Assembly (NCBI GenBank): GCA_045562755.1
Contig: JBJKVF010000006.1
Location: forward strand, 372,001-436,000
Direction of reading: 5' to 3'
DNA from: GCA-002708145 sp045562755
GTDB taxonomy: Bacteria > Chloroflexota > Dehalococcoidia > Lucifugimonadales > Lucifugimonadaceae
DNA: 64,000 nucleotides
The notes beneath the pieces were generated by a model. The model saw only the letters and a program-made list of their open reading frames with translations, did not search any database and was not told the DNA's origin. How positions within the stretch are numbered: the first letter of the stretch is position 1; every line of letters begins with the position of its first letter. The position numbers were made by a program, and so were the translations under genes. Below, one piece after another: positions 46,305 through 55,215 of the stretch.

Positions 46305-47396
46305 TTAACTACTAGTATCTTCCAAAGATGATAATTTTTTTGCTTGTTCTTCTTGAAGTAGCGGTTCAATAAAAACATCTAAATCTCCATCAAGAATTTG
46401 TGTCATTTGATGGCTAGTTACATTAATTCTATGGTCTGTAATCCTTGATTGTGGGAAGTTATAAGTCCTAATCTTTTCAGACCTATCACCAGTTCCAACT
46501 TGAGATTTACGATTTGCACTTATTTCTTCACTCTGTTTCCTAATTTCACTATCCCATAGCCTAGATCTTAAGATTTCAAGTGCCTGTAATTTATTCTGTA
46601 ATTGAGATCTTTCATTTTGGCATTGCACTACTATTCCAGATGGTTCATGCGTGATTCTAATAGCAGTGGCAACTTTATTAACATTTTGACCTCCTGCTCC
46701 TCCAGAATGAAAAACATCAATTTTTAGATCATTTTCATTAATATCAATATCTATTTCTTCAGCTTTAGGTAAAACTGCTACTGTGATAGTGGAGGTGTGA
46801 ATTCTACCTTGTGATTCTGTCGAAGGAACTCTTTGTACTCTATGTACACCACTCTCTAAATGTAATCTTTGATAAACTTTTTCTCCGCTTATTTCGAAAG
46901 TTACTTCCTTTATACCTCCTACACCTGTATCATTTTGGCTTAATATTTTTAATTTCCACGATTTGATTTCACTGTATCTTTGATACATTCTGAAAATATC
47001 TGAAGCAAATAACCCAGCTTCATCTCCTCCAGCACCAGCTCTAATCTCGATTACTGCGTCGGCTAGATCTGCATCATCCTTAGGTATTAACTCAAGCTTA
47101 ATCTTTTCAGTTGAAATTTGTATCTTTTCCTCTAGTAATTGAGCTTCTTCTCTAGCCATTTCTATAACGTCAGAATCTGTTTCTTCTTTTATTATTTCTT
47201 TAGTTTCACTTAGGTTTTTTTCACTATCATTTATATCACGCCACAAATCTACTATTGTTTGTAACTGACTATATTCTCTTCCAAGCTTTCTTATAGAATT
47301 TGGGTCAGATGCTATTTCATTTTGTGACATGAGCTTCTCTATTTCAAAGTATCTAGTTTGAATTTCATCTAATCTATTTTGCATTGATTGCTGCAT
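46305..47396 (-). CDS. prfA: Peptide chain release factor 1
   Basis: Recognises stop codons UAA/UAG and triggers peptide release on the ribosome. The 363-residue protein has the stop-codon region RVPSTESQGRIHTSTI near residue 190 (the PxT tripeptide reads PST) and the catalytic GGQ in HSGGAGGQNVNKVAT near 230. Domain order is standard. ATG 47396 sits 3 bases after the hisS stop. Part of a guaB3-hisS-prfA-prmC run. Confidence 0.97.
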   Translation of the reverse strand: MQQSMQNRLDEIQTRYFEIEKLMSQNEIASDPNSIRKLGREYSQLQTIVDLWRDINDSEKNLSETKEIIKEETDSDVIEMAREEAQLLEEKIQISTEKIKLELIPKDDADLADAVIEIRAGAGGDEAGLFASDIFRMYQRYSEIKSWKLKILSQNDTGVGGIKEVTFEISGEKVYQRLHLESGVHRVQRVPSTESQGRIHTSTITVAVLPKAEEIDIDINENDLKIDVFHSGGAGGQNVNKVATAIRITHEPSGIVVQCQNERSQLQNKLQALEILRSRLWDSEIRKQSEEISANRKSQVGTGDRSEKIRTYNFPQSRITDHRINVTSHQMTQILDGDLDVFIEPLLQEEQAKKLSSLEDTSS

Positions 47397-47399
47397 TTT

Positions 47400-48680
47400 C
47401 TATAAAATATTTTCTCTTATGTAGTTTAATATCAAATTGGTATCTAAGGAAACTTCACTCTGATGTGAGGAAGCGCATAAGTTCTTTATACTAACTAAAT
47501 TTTTAGAAATTTCATCTGGACCAACAATAATTGCTATTTTTGCATTAATGCTATTTGCATAGCGCATTTGTGATTTCATTGACCTCTTTGGAGCAAAAAC
47601 TGTAGATAAACCATTATCTCTTAAATCTGAAATCAAACCCAACATATCTTCTATCGTATCTCCCATATGAATTATTACTACATCTATAGACTGATTATTC
47701 GGGATACTAATTTTCTGATTTTTAAGCTCTAATATCATTCTTTCAACACCTGATCCAAAACCTATTCCAGGTGTTGATGCCCCACCAAGCATCTCTATTA
47801 GAGGATCATATCTTCCTCCACCTAAAATAGTACCTTGACTACCAGAATTTCTTGGAATAAATTCAAATACAGTCCTATTATAATAATCTAAACCTCTAAC
47901 TAAATTATTATCTATTTCGTAGTGAAAATCTTTACGAAGATCACTAAATCTATCCAATAAAGAGATAAGTCTATTCCAGTGTATTTGTGAATCTTGGGAT
48001 AAATAATTTATAGATTTTGGTGCATCATTTGCAAGTTTCTTAGTCACAACCTCTTTGGAATCTAATAATCTAAGGGGTGACCTTGATAATCGATCAAGAT
48101 CAATTTTAGGTAATTCATCAATATATTTCTTAAAATAATCAGATAAGTCTCTTAAGTATATTTTCCTAGTTTCAGGATCTCCCAAAGTGTTTATTTTAAG
48201 TTTTATATCACTTAAACCCAAATTTTTTATATATTGCCAACCTAATTGGATTATTTCAGCATCATACTCAGGGCTATCATCACCAATTATCTCACAACCA
48301 AATTGATGATGTTCGCGTAATCTTCCCGCCTGAGGTCTTTCATACCTAAACATAGAAGCATTATAAAAATATTTTTGAGGTTGAGGGAAATTTTTCATAC
48401 CATTTTCAATATAAGCTCTACATACTGATGCTGTACCTTCTGGTCTAAGAGTTATGGAGTCGCCACCAAGATCGTCAAAAGAATACATTTCTTTCTTTAC
48501 TACATCAGTATCTTCACCAACCCCACGTCTAAATAAATCAGTATTTTCAAATGTAGGTGTTTCAATATGGCCAAATCCAAATTGAACAGCTGTATTCTTA
48601 GCAGTTTCCAGAACATAATTCCAATAATCATGTTGATCAGGTAATATATCCGATGTACCTCTTGGTTTAATAAATTTCAT
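47400..48680 (-). CDS. hisS: Histidyl-tRNA synthetase
   Basis: Class II aminoacyl-tRNA synthetase, 426 residues. Seen: FIKPRGTSDILPDQ at the N-terminus, motif 2 RYERPQAGRLREHHQFG near residue 112, the histidine loop GLDYYNRTVFEF near 260 and motif 3 GFGSGVERMIL near 308, then an anticodon-binding domain. ATG 48680 overlaps the guaB3 stop by 4 bases. Complete. Confidence 0.97.
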   Translation of the reverse strand: MKFIKPRGTSDILPDQHDYWNYVLETAKNTAVQFGFGHIETPTFENTDLFRRGVGEDTDVVKKEMYSFDDLGGDSITLRPEGTASVCRAYIENGMKNFPQPQKYFYNASMFRYERPQAGRLREHHQFGCEIIGDDSPEYDAEIIQLGWQYIKNLGLSDIKLKINTLGDPETRKIYLRDLSDYFKKYIDELPKIDLDRLSRSPLRLLDSKEVVTKKLANDAPKSINYLSQDSQIHWNRLISLLDRFSDLRKDFHYEIDNNLVRGLDYYNRTVFEFIPRNSGSQGTILGGGRYDPLIEMLGGASTPGIGFGSGVERMILELKNQKISIPNNQSIDVVIIHMGDTIEDMLGLISDLRDNGLSTVFAPKRSMKSQMRYANSINAKIAIIVGPDEISKNLVSIKNLCASSHQSEVSLDTNLILNYIRENIL

Positions 48681-49813
48681 GCACCTAATCCAGCTGACTG
48701 ATATATTTTACCTTCCGTTTTTACTGCCGGAGCATAAACCATTTTTGCTTTATTCATTTCCTTTAAATTTCTAGCTCCAACGTATCCCATACATACTCTT
48801 AATGCACCTACAAGATTTAATGTGCCATCAGTTCGAGATGAAGGGCCAAATAATAATTCATCTAATGAATACTCCGCACCTAATTTTATCCTTGTGCCTC
48901 TTGGCAAAGAATCATGCCATGTAGCCATACCCCAATGAAACCCTTTTGCGGGAGCTTCCTTACATTTGGCAAAAGGACTTCCTATCATAACAGCATCTGT
49001 TCCTGCTGCAAATGATTTACAAACATCACCACCTGTTCTAATACCTCCATCTGTAATTATTGGAATATACCTGCCATTGTCCTTATAATAATCATCTCTT
49101 GCGGCAGCGCATTCAATGGTTGCGGATATCTGAGGAACACCTATACCCAAAACTTCCCTACTTGTACAGACTGATCCTGGTCCCACTCCAACTAAAATAC
49201 CATCAATGTTTTCTTCCATAAGTTCTTTAGTAACATCGTAAGATACTGTATTTCCTACAATAATTGGTACATCTAATTCTTTTTTTAACTTAGATAATAT
49301 TAATCCTTCTAAACTTTTTGAAGAGTGCCTAGCTGTTACAACAGTTCCTTGAATTACAACTATATCAGCTCCAGCTTCAACTGCTATTGGAGAATGTTTT
49401 TTTGCAGTTTGAGGTACAAATGAAACTGCAACTATTCCACCATTTTTCTTAACTTCTTCTACCCTTTTTGAAATGAGATTTTTATCTACAGGTTTTGAGT
49501 ATATCTTTTGCATAATCTCAGTTGCTTTTTCTTTGGGAGCATTAATTATGTCTTCATATACCTGATTTAGTTCTTCATATCTAATATTTATACCATCCAT
49601 ATTCATCACACCAAGTCCACCACTCTTAGTCATTGATGATGCAAAACTAGAGTCAACCACTGCATCCATAGCAGATGCTATAAATGGTATTTGAAATTTT
49701 TGTTCCCCGATAGAAAATGACAAATCCGTCATATCAGGATTAATTGTTTCTATTCCAGGGGAAATAGAAACATCATCGAAACCGTATGCTGGTGCAAGCT
49801 GCTTAAATCCCAA
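48677..49813 (-). CDS. guaB3: GuaB3-family IMP dehydrogenase-like protein
   Basis: A 378-residue protein of the GuaB3 type (IMP dehydrogenase related protein lacking CBS domains). Seen: YGFDDVSISPG, IPFIASAMDAVVDSSFA near residue 50, the catalytic Cys loop GVGPGSVCTSREVLGIGVPQ near 212 and GGIRTGGDVCKSFAAGTDAVMIGSP near 265. GuaB3 homologs occur in Actinobacteria, Cyanobacteria and Chloroflexota; IMP dehydrogenase activity has been reported for some. No CBS pair is visible. A classical guaB may also exist elsewhere. First gene of the operon leading to hisS. Confidence 0.93.
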   Translation of the reverse strand: MGFKQLAPAYGFDDVSISPGIETINPDMTDLSFSIGEQKFQIPFIASAMDAVVDSSFASSMTKSGGLGVMNMDGINIRYEELNQVYEDIINAPKEKATEIMQKIYSKPVDKNLISKRVEEVKKNGGIVAVSFVPQTAKKHSPIAVEAGADIVVIQGTVVTARHSSKSLEGLILSKLKKELDVPIIVGNTVSYDVTKELMEENIDGILVGVGPGSVCTSREVLGIGVPQISATIECAAARDDYYKDNGRYIPIITDGGIRTGGDVCKSFAAGTDAVMIGSPFAKCKEAPAKGFHWGMATWHDSLPRGTRIKLGAEYSLDELLFGPSSRTDGTLNLVGALRVCMGYVGARNLKEMNKAKMVYAPAVKTEGKIYQSAGLGA

Positions 49814-49937
49814 ATTACTGAACCTTTATTTTAAACATATAATTATCCTATATATATAAAATTTATCATAAATATTATTACAGTTGGAATTTATATATTA
49901 CTACAGAGCAAATAAAACATAATTTTAAATTAATTGC

Positions 49938-49943
49938 TACAAT
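49938..49943 (+). promoter_or_regulatory. -10 element of P1 peptidase gene (leaderless-type)
   Basis: TACAAT at 49938-49943 ends 7 bases before ATG 49951; there is no Shine-Dalgarno. Consistent with a leaderless transcript. Confidence 0.5.
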
Positions 49944-49950
49944 CAATGTT

Positions 49951-50931
49951 ATGAGTAATTACGGTTCAATAACTGACATAAAAGGCATAAAAGTAGGGCA
50001 CTATACAGATACAGATAATGGAACTGGGTGTACTGCATTAATTTCTGATATTCAAATGTCGGCAGGGATAGAAATTAGAGGTGCAGCACCAGGTTCAAAA
50101 GAAACAGCCCTATTAGATCCTTTAGCTAGCCATAAATGGATAAATGGGATACTTCTTAGTGGAGGTAGCGCATTTGGCTTGGGTGCTTCTAATGGAGTTA
50201 TGGATTTTCTTGAAGAAAAAAAAATTGGTATAAAGTATGGTAGATCAGTAATACCAATAGTTCCAAGTGCTGTTGTTTTTGATCTTGGATTTATTAATCA
50301 TAAAATACGACCAGATAAAAACGCCGGATATATAGCAGCATCTACTGCTCAAAAAAAATTTTCAACAGGAAACTTTGGTGCTGGGACAGGTTGCACGGTT
50401 GGGAAAATACTTGGAAAAAAATTTTCAATTAAGAGTGGTATAGGTACCTCTTGTGTAAAAATTTCTAATGGAATTAAGGTTGGATCGTTGGTAGCTGTTA
50501 ATGCATTTGGAAGCATATTTGATTCAAAAAATGGAAAGATTATTGCTGGACCAAAATCATCTAAAAGTTTTTTAGATACCAACGAAATATTGATAAACAA
50601 TCCTCCAAAAAAAAGAAAAACTTTTTTCACTAACACAACAATTGGTATAGTTGCTACAAATGCAATTTTAGATAAAATTCAAGCCACAAGGCTCGCCATG
50701 GCAGGACAGGATGGGATAGCTTTGTCTATAAGACCCTCTCATACTGCAAATGACGGTGATACAATTTTTGGTATATCAACAAATGAATCAAAAAAAGAAG
50801 TAAATATCGACGAAATTCATTCTGCTGCTTTAGAGAGTATTAATTATGCAATAAAAAACGCATTAGAAAATGCAGAAAGTTTAGGTGGAGTTGATTCGTC
50901 AAAAAAAGCAATTTCCGAGTTTGATATTTAA
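49951..50931 (+). CDS. P1-family (DmpA-type) peptidase
   Basis: Ntn-like self-processing aminopeptidase of the P1 family, 326 residues. Seen: the family start ITDIKGIKVGHYTDTDNGTGCTA, GGSAFGLGASNGVMDFLEE near residue 72, GNFGAGTGCTVGK near 140 and NTTIGIVATNA near 230, whose first Thr is the likely self-cleavage nucleophile. No signal peptide; cytoplasmic. Substrate unknown; relatives act on small peptides or beta-peptides. Begins a long plus-strand run. Confidence 0.9.
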   Translation: MSNYGSITDIKGIKVGHYTDTDNGTGCTALISDIQMSAGIEIRGAAPGSKETALLDPLASHKWINGILLSGGSAFGLGASNGVMDFLEEKKIGIKYGRSVIPIVPSAVVFDLGFINHKIRPDKNAGYIAASTAQKKFSTGNFGAGTGCTVGKILGKKFSIKSGIGTSCVKISNGIKVGSLVAVNAFGSIFDSKNGKIIAGPKSSKSFLDTNEILINNPPKKRKTFFTNTTIGIVATNAILDKIQATRLAMAGQDGIALSIRPSHTANDGDTIFGISTNESKKEVNIDEIHSAALESINYAIKNALENAESLGGVDSSKKAISEFDI

Positions 50932-50953
50932 CAAATTACTAATCTAAATGTAA

Positions 50954-50959
50954 GATAAT
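50954..50959 (+). promoter_or_regulatory. -10 element of surE (leaderless-type)
   Basis: GATAAT at 50954-50959 ends 6 bases before ATG 50966, with no Shine-Dalgarno. TAAGAT (50951-50956) is an alternative. Suggests transcription starts at or near the ATG. Confidence 0.45.
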
Positions 50960-50965
50960 AGAATT

Positions 50966-51736
50966 ATGAAAATCTTAATTACAAACGATGATGGTGTAAA
51001 AAGCGATGGTATCTGGGCATTAGCTAAAGCTGTATTAAATTTAGGTCAAGTGATAGTAGTAGCACCTAGGCATAATAAATCAGGAACAAGCGGCAGTATC
51101 ACTTTCTTGAAAAATCTTGAAGTCAAGAGTGAAAAAAGTCCAATAGAAGGAGTAAAATGTTTCTCGGTTGATGGAACTCCAGCGGACTCAGCTATAATTG
51201 CATTGAAAGAAATCTGCAAAAATCCATCTATAGTTCTATCAGGGATTAATAATGGTTGTAATCTTAGTCGTAACATATTGATTTCAGGAACAATTGGAGC
51301 TGCTATGATAGCCAATGCTCAGGGAATAAAAAGTATAGCTTTTTCATCAGAATCATTTGAATCTATTAATAGTAGTTATATACAACCAATGATAAATAAA
51401 ATAGTCAAAGAATGTATTTCAAAAAACATCCCTCAAAAAACATTTTTAAATATAAATTTTCCCAATAAATTGAAAAGAAAAAATGAACCTGCAATTGAAA
51501 CTATACCTGAAAACTCTGATTTAAATATAACAACTGAAAAACAATCTGAAAATAACTACCAAATTTTATTATCACAATTAAGATCTCAAGAAAATAATAA
51601 TAATTCTAACGTCAAAACAGATATGAAAACTGTAAAAAATGGTTTAGTATCTATAACATTACTCAACGGAAATAATTTTAGCCAACTCAAGAGTAAAAAA
51701 ACTATAGATAGAATTTTGAAAGCTGCAAACAGATAA
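50966..51736 (+). CDS. surE: 5'-nucleotidase SurE
   Basis: Metal-dependent nucleoside monophosphatase of the SurE family. The 256-residue protein has the start ILITNDDGVKSDGI with the metal-binding Asp pair, VVAPRHNKSGTSGSIT near residue 32, and SGINNGCNLSRNILISGTIGAAMIA near 92. The C-terminal quarter is less conserved. Its stop overlaps the start codon of the thiolase gene (TAATG). Phosphate substrates are probably nucleotides; role is stress or stationary-phase survival in other bacteria. Confidence 0.94.
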   Translation: MKILITNDDGVKSDGIWALAKAVLNLGQVIVVAPRHNKSGTSGSITFLKNLEVKSEKSPIEGVKCFSVDGTPADSAIIALKEICKNPSIVLSGINNGCNLSRNILISGTIGAAMIANAQGIKSIAFSSESFESINSSYIQPMINKIVKECISKNIPQKTFLNINFPNKLKRKNEPAIETIPENSDLNITTEKQSENNYQILLSQLRSQENNNNSNVKTDMKTVKNGLVSITLLNGNNFSQLKSKKTIDRILKAANR

Positions 51737-52899
51737 TGGCAAATATAAATAAACTAAGAAATATTTCTGGCGAGGCACATATAATTGGAGTTGCTGAATC
51801 GAATAAAATTGGTAAAGTTCCTGACAAGTCTCCTATAGCACTTCATGCAGAAGCAGCTATTAATGCCTTAGATGATGCCGGACTAAACCTATCTGATGTA
51901 GATGGCCTTTTCACAGCTGGTTGGTCAACATTAGATATTGCTGAATATCTTGGAATAAGTCCAAAATTTACAGATAGTACGTCTGTTGGTGGATCGTCAT
52001 TTGTTATTCATGTTGCTCATGCATTATCTGCTATTGCATCAGGTTATTGTGAAGTTGCACTTATAACACATGGCCAATCAGGTAGATCTGATAGAGAACC
52101 TATGCCCAGAAATCCCGCAGCACCTATGGCACAATATGAAAGCCCTCATGGAATTATAGGGCCTCCAATATCTTATGCTATGGCTGCAAAAAGATATATG
52201 CATGAATATGGCGAAGAAAAAACCAGAGCAGCAATGGCAAGCATAGCTTTACAAACCAGATCATGGGCTAATCTAAATCCAAAAGCATATTTTTATGATA
52301 AAAAAATGACTGAAGAAGATTATCATAACTCAAAATGGATTGCCTGGCCTTTCCATTTATTAGATTGTTGTCTTGTTACAGACGCAGGAGCTGCAATTGT
52401 TATTACAAGCAAAGAGCGTGCAAGAGATTCTAAAAATGGTAGTGTATCTATTCTTGGTGCGGCTGAGGGCCATGACCATTCTATGATATCTCAAATGCCT
52501 GATCTAACTAAAGCATTTGGAACCTACACTGGGCCACAAGCTATGAAAATGGCAGGTGTAAAGCACTCTGATTTTGATTTAGCTATGATATACGATTCTT
52601 TCACATATACAGTTTTAGTAACGCTTGAAAATCTTGGATTTTGTAAACCTGGTGAGGGAGCAGATTTTATTAAGTCTAAAATATTGGGGCCCGGTGGAAA
52701 CTTCCCATTAAATACTAATGGTGGTGGACTATCTTATACACATCCAGGAATGTATGGTATTTTTACAATAGTGGAAGCAGCTAGACAAATGAGAAAGCAA
52801 GCTAAGGATAGACAATTAGACATCTGTAATCTTGCATTGGTGCATGGAACAGGAGGATTATTATCCTCAACCGGAACAATTATACTAGGAAAAGATTAG
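51736..52899 (+). CDS. SCP-2-type thiolase-like protein
   Basis: Thiolase-superfamily protein of 387 residues. Seen: VDGLFTAGWSTLD near residue 55, TDSTSVGGSSFVIHVAHALSA near 80, YDSFTYTVLVTLENLGFC near 290, NTNGGGLSYTHPGMYG near 330 and LVHGTGGLLSSTGTIILG near 370. The usual nucleophile Cys of the first active-site motif is Ser here (GGSS), though the downstream His and GxG features remain. Such proteins usually pair with a DUF35 OB-fold partner, which follows 13 bases downstream. Reaction unknown; possibly an acyl-CoA or hydroxy-acid step. Confidence 0.83.
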   Translation: MANINKLRNISGEAHIIGVAESNKIGKVPDKSPIALHAEAAINALDDAGLNLSDVDGLFTAGWSTLDIAEYLGISPKFTDSTSVGGSSFVIHVAHALSAIASGYCEVALITHGQSGRSDREPMPRNPAAPMAQYESPHGIIGPPISYAMAAKRYMHEYGEEKTRAAMASIALQTRSWANLNPKAYFYDKKMTEEDYHNSKWIAWPFHLLDCCLVTDAGAAIVITSKERARDSKNGSVSILGAAEGHDHSMISQMPDLTKAFGTYTGPQAMKMAGVKHSDFDLAMIYDSFTYTVLVTLENLGFCKPGEGADFIKSKILGPGGNFPLNTNGGGLSYTHPGMYGIFTIVEAARQMRKQAKDRQLDICNLALVHGTGGLLSSTGTIILGKD

Positions 52900-52912
52900 G
52901 ATAAATTATAAT

Positions 52913-53317
52913 ATGATACAGCCAGTTGCTCAACCAGAATCTGATTATTATTGGGAAAACTTAAAAAAAGAAAAAATCTTCCTACAAAGATCAAAAATTA
53001 CGAAAAAATTTCAATTTTTCCCAAGGCAAATTTCAATACATAACCCTAGTGAAGAGTTAGAGTGGGTTGAAGTTACTGGAGAAGCAGAATTATATACATT
53101 TTCAATCGTATATGCAGCACCACATAAAAATTTTATAGATAATACACCATATGTAACAGCACTTGTAAAACTTAAAGAAGGTGTAATAATACCAACAAAT
53201 ATAATTAATATTAATCCAAAGCCAGAAAACTTAATTATAGGAATGAAATTGCGTCCTGTTTTCGTACATAAAAAAAATGAATTAACACTATTAAAATATG
53301 AGCCAATAGATAACTAA
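52913..53317 (+). CDS. DUF35 OB-fold protein lacking zinc-ribbon cysteines
   Basis: A 134-residue partner of the thiolase-like protein. The usual family starts with a zinc ribbon of four Cys followed by an OB fold (GrGtvyTyTvv). Here the equivalent positions read LQRSKITKKFQFFPRQISIH with no Cys at all, while ELEWVEVTGEAELYTFSIV is well conserved. So the OB fold is present and the zinc site is lost. Gene pairing and spacing fit a heteromeric complex with the upstream thiolase-like protein. Confidence 0.75.
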   Translation: MIQPVAQPESDYYWENLKKEKIFLQRSKITKKFQFFPRQISIHNPSEELEWVEVTGEAELYTFSIVYAAPHKNFIDNTPYVTALVKLKEGVIIPTNIININPKPENLIIGMKLRPVFVHKKNELTLLKYEPIDN

Positions 53318-53327
53318 GGAAATGTAA

Positions 53328-54230
53328 ATGATTAAAGGACTTATTGCTCCAATACTAACTCCGTTCAATGACGATCTTTCTTTGAACAACGAATTATATA
53401 ATGAATTTGCAAACTATCTTTTAGAAAATGGTTGCTCAGGACTAGCTCCCTTTGGAACTACCGGAGAGGCGTTATCTGTCAGCAATGAGGAAAGAATGAA
53501 TGCGCTAGAAAGCATGATACAAAACGGGGTAAACCCAAAAGTATTAATTCCTGGTACTGGTCTATGCAATCTTCCCGATACAGTTAAAATCAGTAGACAC
53601 GCCATGGACTTAGGTTGTCATGGAGTAATGGTTCTTCCACCTTTTTATTACAAAGGTATATCTGACGAAGGTTTATTTGACCACTACGAAAAAATAATTG
53701 AAGAAATTAATCACCCTGATTTAAAAATTTATTTATATCATATACCTGCTATGACTGGAGTCCCGTTATCTGCTGAATTAGTAACTAAATTAAAGGCAAA
53801 ATATCCGGATGTAATTGTAGGCATAAAAGATAGTACAGGAGATTGGAATAATACAAAATCATTTTTAGAAATTAATCAATTAATTGTATACCCAGGTGCA
53901 GAATTATTAGTTATTGATTCGATTAAATTAGGAGGGCCTGGATGCATTTCTGCAACTGCAAATATTAATAGTATGAATATTTCCAAAGTAATAAAATTTG
54001 CACATGAAGAAAATTGGGGAAAAGCAAATCAAGTTATGGAAGAAGTCAGAAAAGTTAGGCTGCTATTTCAAGATTATGCTCCTATACCTGCGCAAAAAAT
54101 GATGCTTGCAAAAAAATTTAATGAACCCACTTGGAGAAATGTGAGATCACCTTTATTACAAACACTTACAATAGATGAAGCAGAGATTCTTTCTGATAAA
54201 TTAATAAATGAATATAACCTTAAAATTTAA
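53328..54230 (+). CDS. Dihydrodipicolinate synthase / N-acetylneuraminate lyase family aldolase
   Basis: Class I aldolase of the DHDPS superfamily, 300 residues. Seen: GLIAPILTPFNDD at the N-terminus, GLAPFGTTGEALSVSNEER near residue 40, the catalytic Tyr in YLYHIPAMTGVPLS near 140 and the Schiff-base Lys in VVGIKDSTGDW near 168. The functional branch is unclear: true DapA or another 2-keto-acid aldolase; no other lysine gene is adjacent. It follows the DUF35 gene by 10 bases with AAGGAAA upstream. Confidence 0.87.
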   Translation: MIKGLIAPILTPFNDDLSLNNELYNEFANYLLENGCSGLAPFGTTGEALSVSNEERMNALESMIQNGVNPKVLIPGTGLCNLPDTVKISRHAMDLGCHGVMVLPPFYYKGISDEGLFDHYEKIIEEINHPDLKIYLYHIPAMTGVPLSAELVTKLKAKYPDVIVGIKDSTGDWNNTKSFLEINQLIVYPGAELLVIDSIKLGGPGCISATANINSMNISKVIKFAHEENWGKANQVMEEVRKVRLLFQDYAPIPAQKMMLAKKFNEPTWRNVRSPLLQTLTIDEAEILSDKLINEYNLKI

Positions 54231-54298
54231 AAATCTGTATATTAACTTTTAGTATTTTAGGGATATTCAACAAGTCTATATTATGCAATAATTAACCT

Positions 54299-55213
54299 AT
54301 GAACAATCATTTTTTAGAATTTAGAGACATATTATCCAAAGAGATAGAAGAAATTACAGACAGAGCTATAGAGTTAAAGTCTGGGTCACTGAGTAATATA
54401 TTACTCAATTCTAGTGCCGTACTTTTATTTGAAAAACCATCATTGAGGACAAAATTAGGATTTTGGACAGGTATACAAAAACTTGGAGGAAATCCACTAT
54501 ATTTTGGACCTGAAGAAGTCGGACTAGGGACTCGTGAATCTGTTAGGGATGTAGCAAGTGTTATTTCAAGAATTGCTGACTTAATTATAATTAGAACATT
54601 TGAACATAAAAAAATTATCGAGTTCTCAAAATATTCTTCAACTCCTGTTATTAATGCACTTACTGACCATGAACATCCTTGCCAAGCTCTTGCAGATATT
54701 CAAACAATAAAAGAATATTTACCGTATATAAAGGATTCAAAAATTGTTTTTATTGGTGATGGAAATAATGTTTCTAGAAGTCTATCTTATGCATTGGCTG
54801 GTGTTGGTGCAAATATAGTAATTTCCTCTCCAGATAATTACCAACTTGATGATAAAACTATTGCTTTAGCAAATATTTATGGAAAAGAATCAGGCGGAAC
54901 TGTCACAAAAATATCTGATCCCAAAAAAGCTGTAAAAAATGCAGATGTAATATATACAGATGTTTGGGCAAGTATGGGGCAAGAAAAAGAACAAGAAATA
55001 AGAAGATCGGCTTTTAAAGATTATCAAGTGAATGAATCTTTATTAGATCTTGCTTCAAAAAATGTAAAGTTTATGCATGATTTACCTGCACATCCAAATG
55101 AAGAAATTTCAGAAAATTTATTATATGACCAAAGATCTATAGTTTTTCCACAGTCAGAAAATAGACTATGGGCTCAAATGGCATTAATGGAAAAAATAAT
55201 AAAAAGAAAATAA
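54299..55213 (+). CDS. argF: Ornithine/putrescine-type carbamoyltransferase
   Basis: Carbamoyl-phosphate-dependent transferase, 304 residues. Seen: the carbamoyl-phosphate loop FEKPSLRTKLGFW near residue 46, HPCQALADIQTIKEY near 126, GDGNNVSRSLSYALAG near 156 and DVWASMGQE near 222 (ornithine binding). The second signature reads MHDLPAHPNEEIS where HCLP is usual, so the Cys that contacts ornithine is Asp; the STRT loop reads SLRT. ArgF is most likely but another amine or amino-acid acceptor cannot be excluded. Ends 2 bases before der. Confidence 0.88.
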   Translation: MNNHFLEFRDILSKEIEEITDRAIELKSGSLSNILLNSSAVLLFEKPSLRTKLGFWTGIQKLGGNPLYFGPEEVGLGTRESVRDVASVISRIADLIIIRTFEHKKIIEFSKYSSTPVINALTDHEHPCQALADIQTIKEYLPYIKDSKIVFIGDGNNVSRSLSYALAGVGANIVISSPDNYQLDDKTIALANIYGKESGGTVTKISDPKKAVKNADVIYTDVWASMGQEKEQEIRRSAFKDYQVNESLLDLASKNVKFMHDLPAHPNEEISENLLYDQRSIVFPQSENRLWAQMALMEKIIKRK

Positions 55214-55215
55214 AC

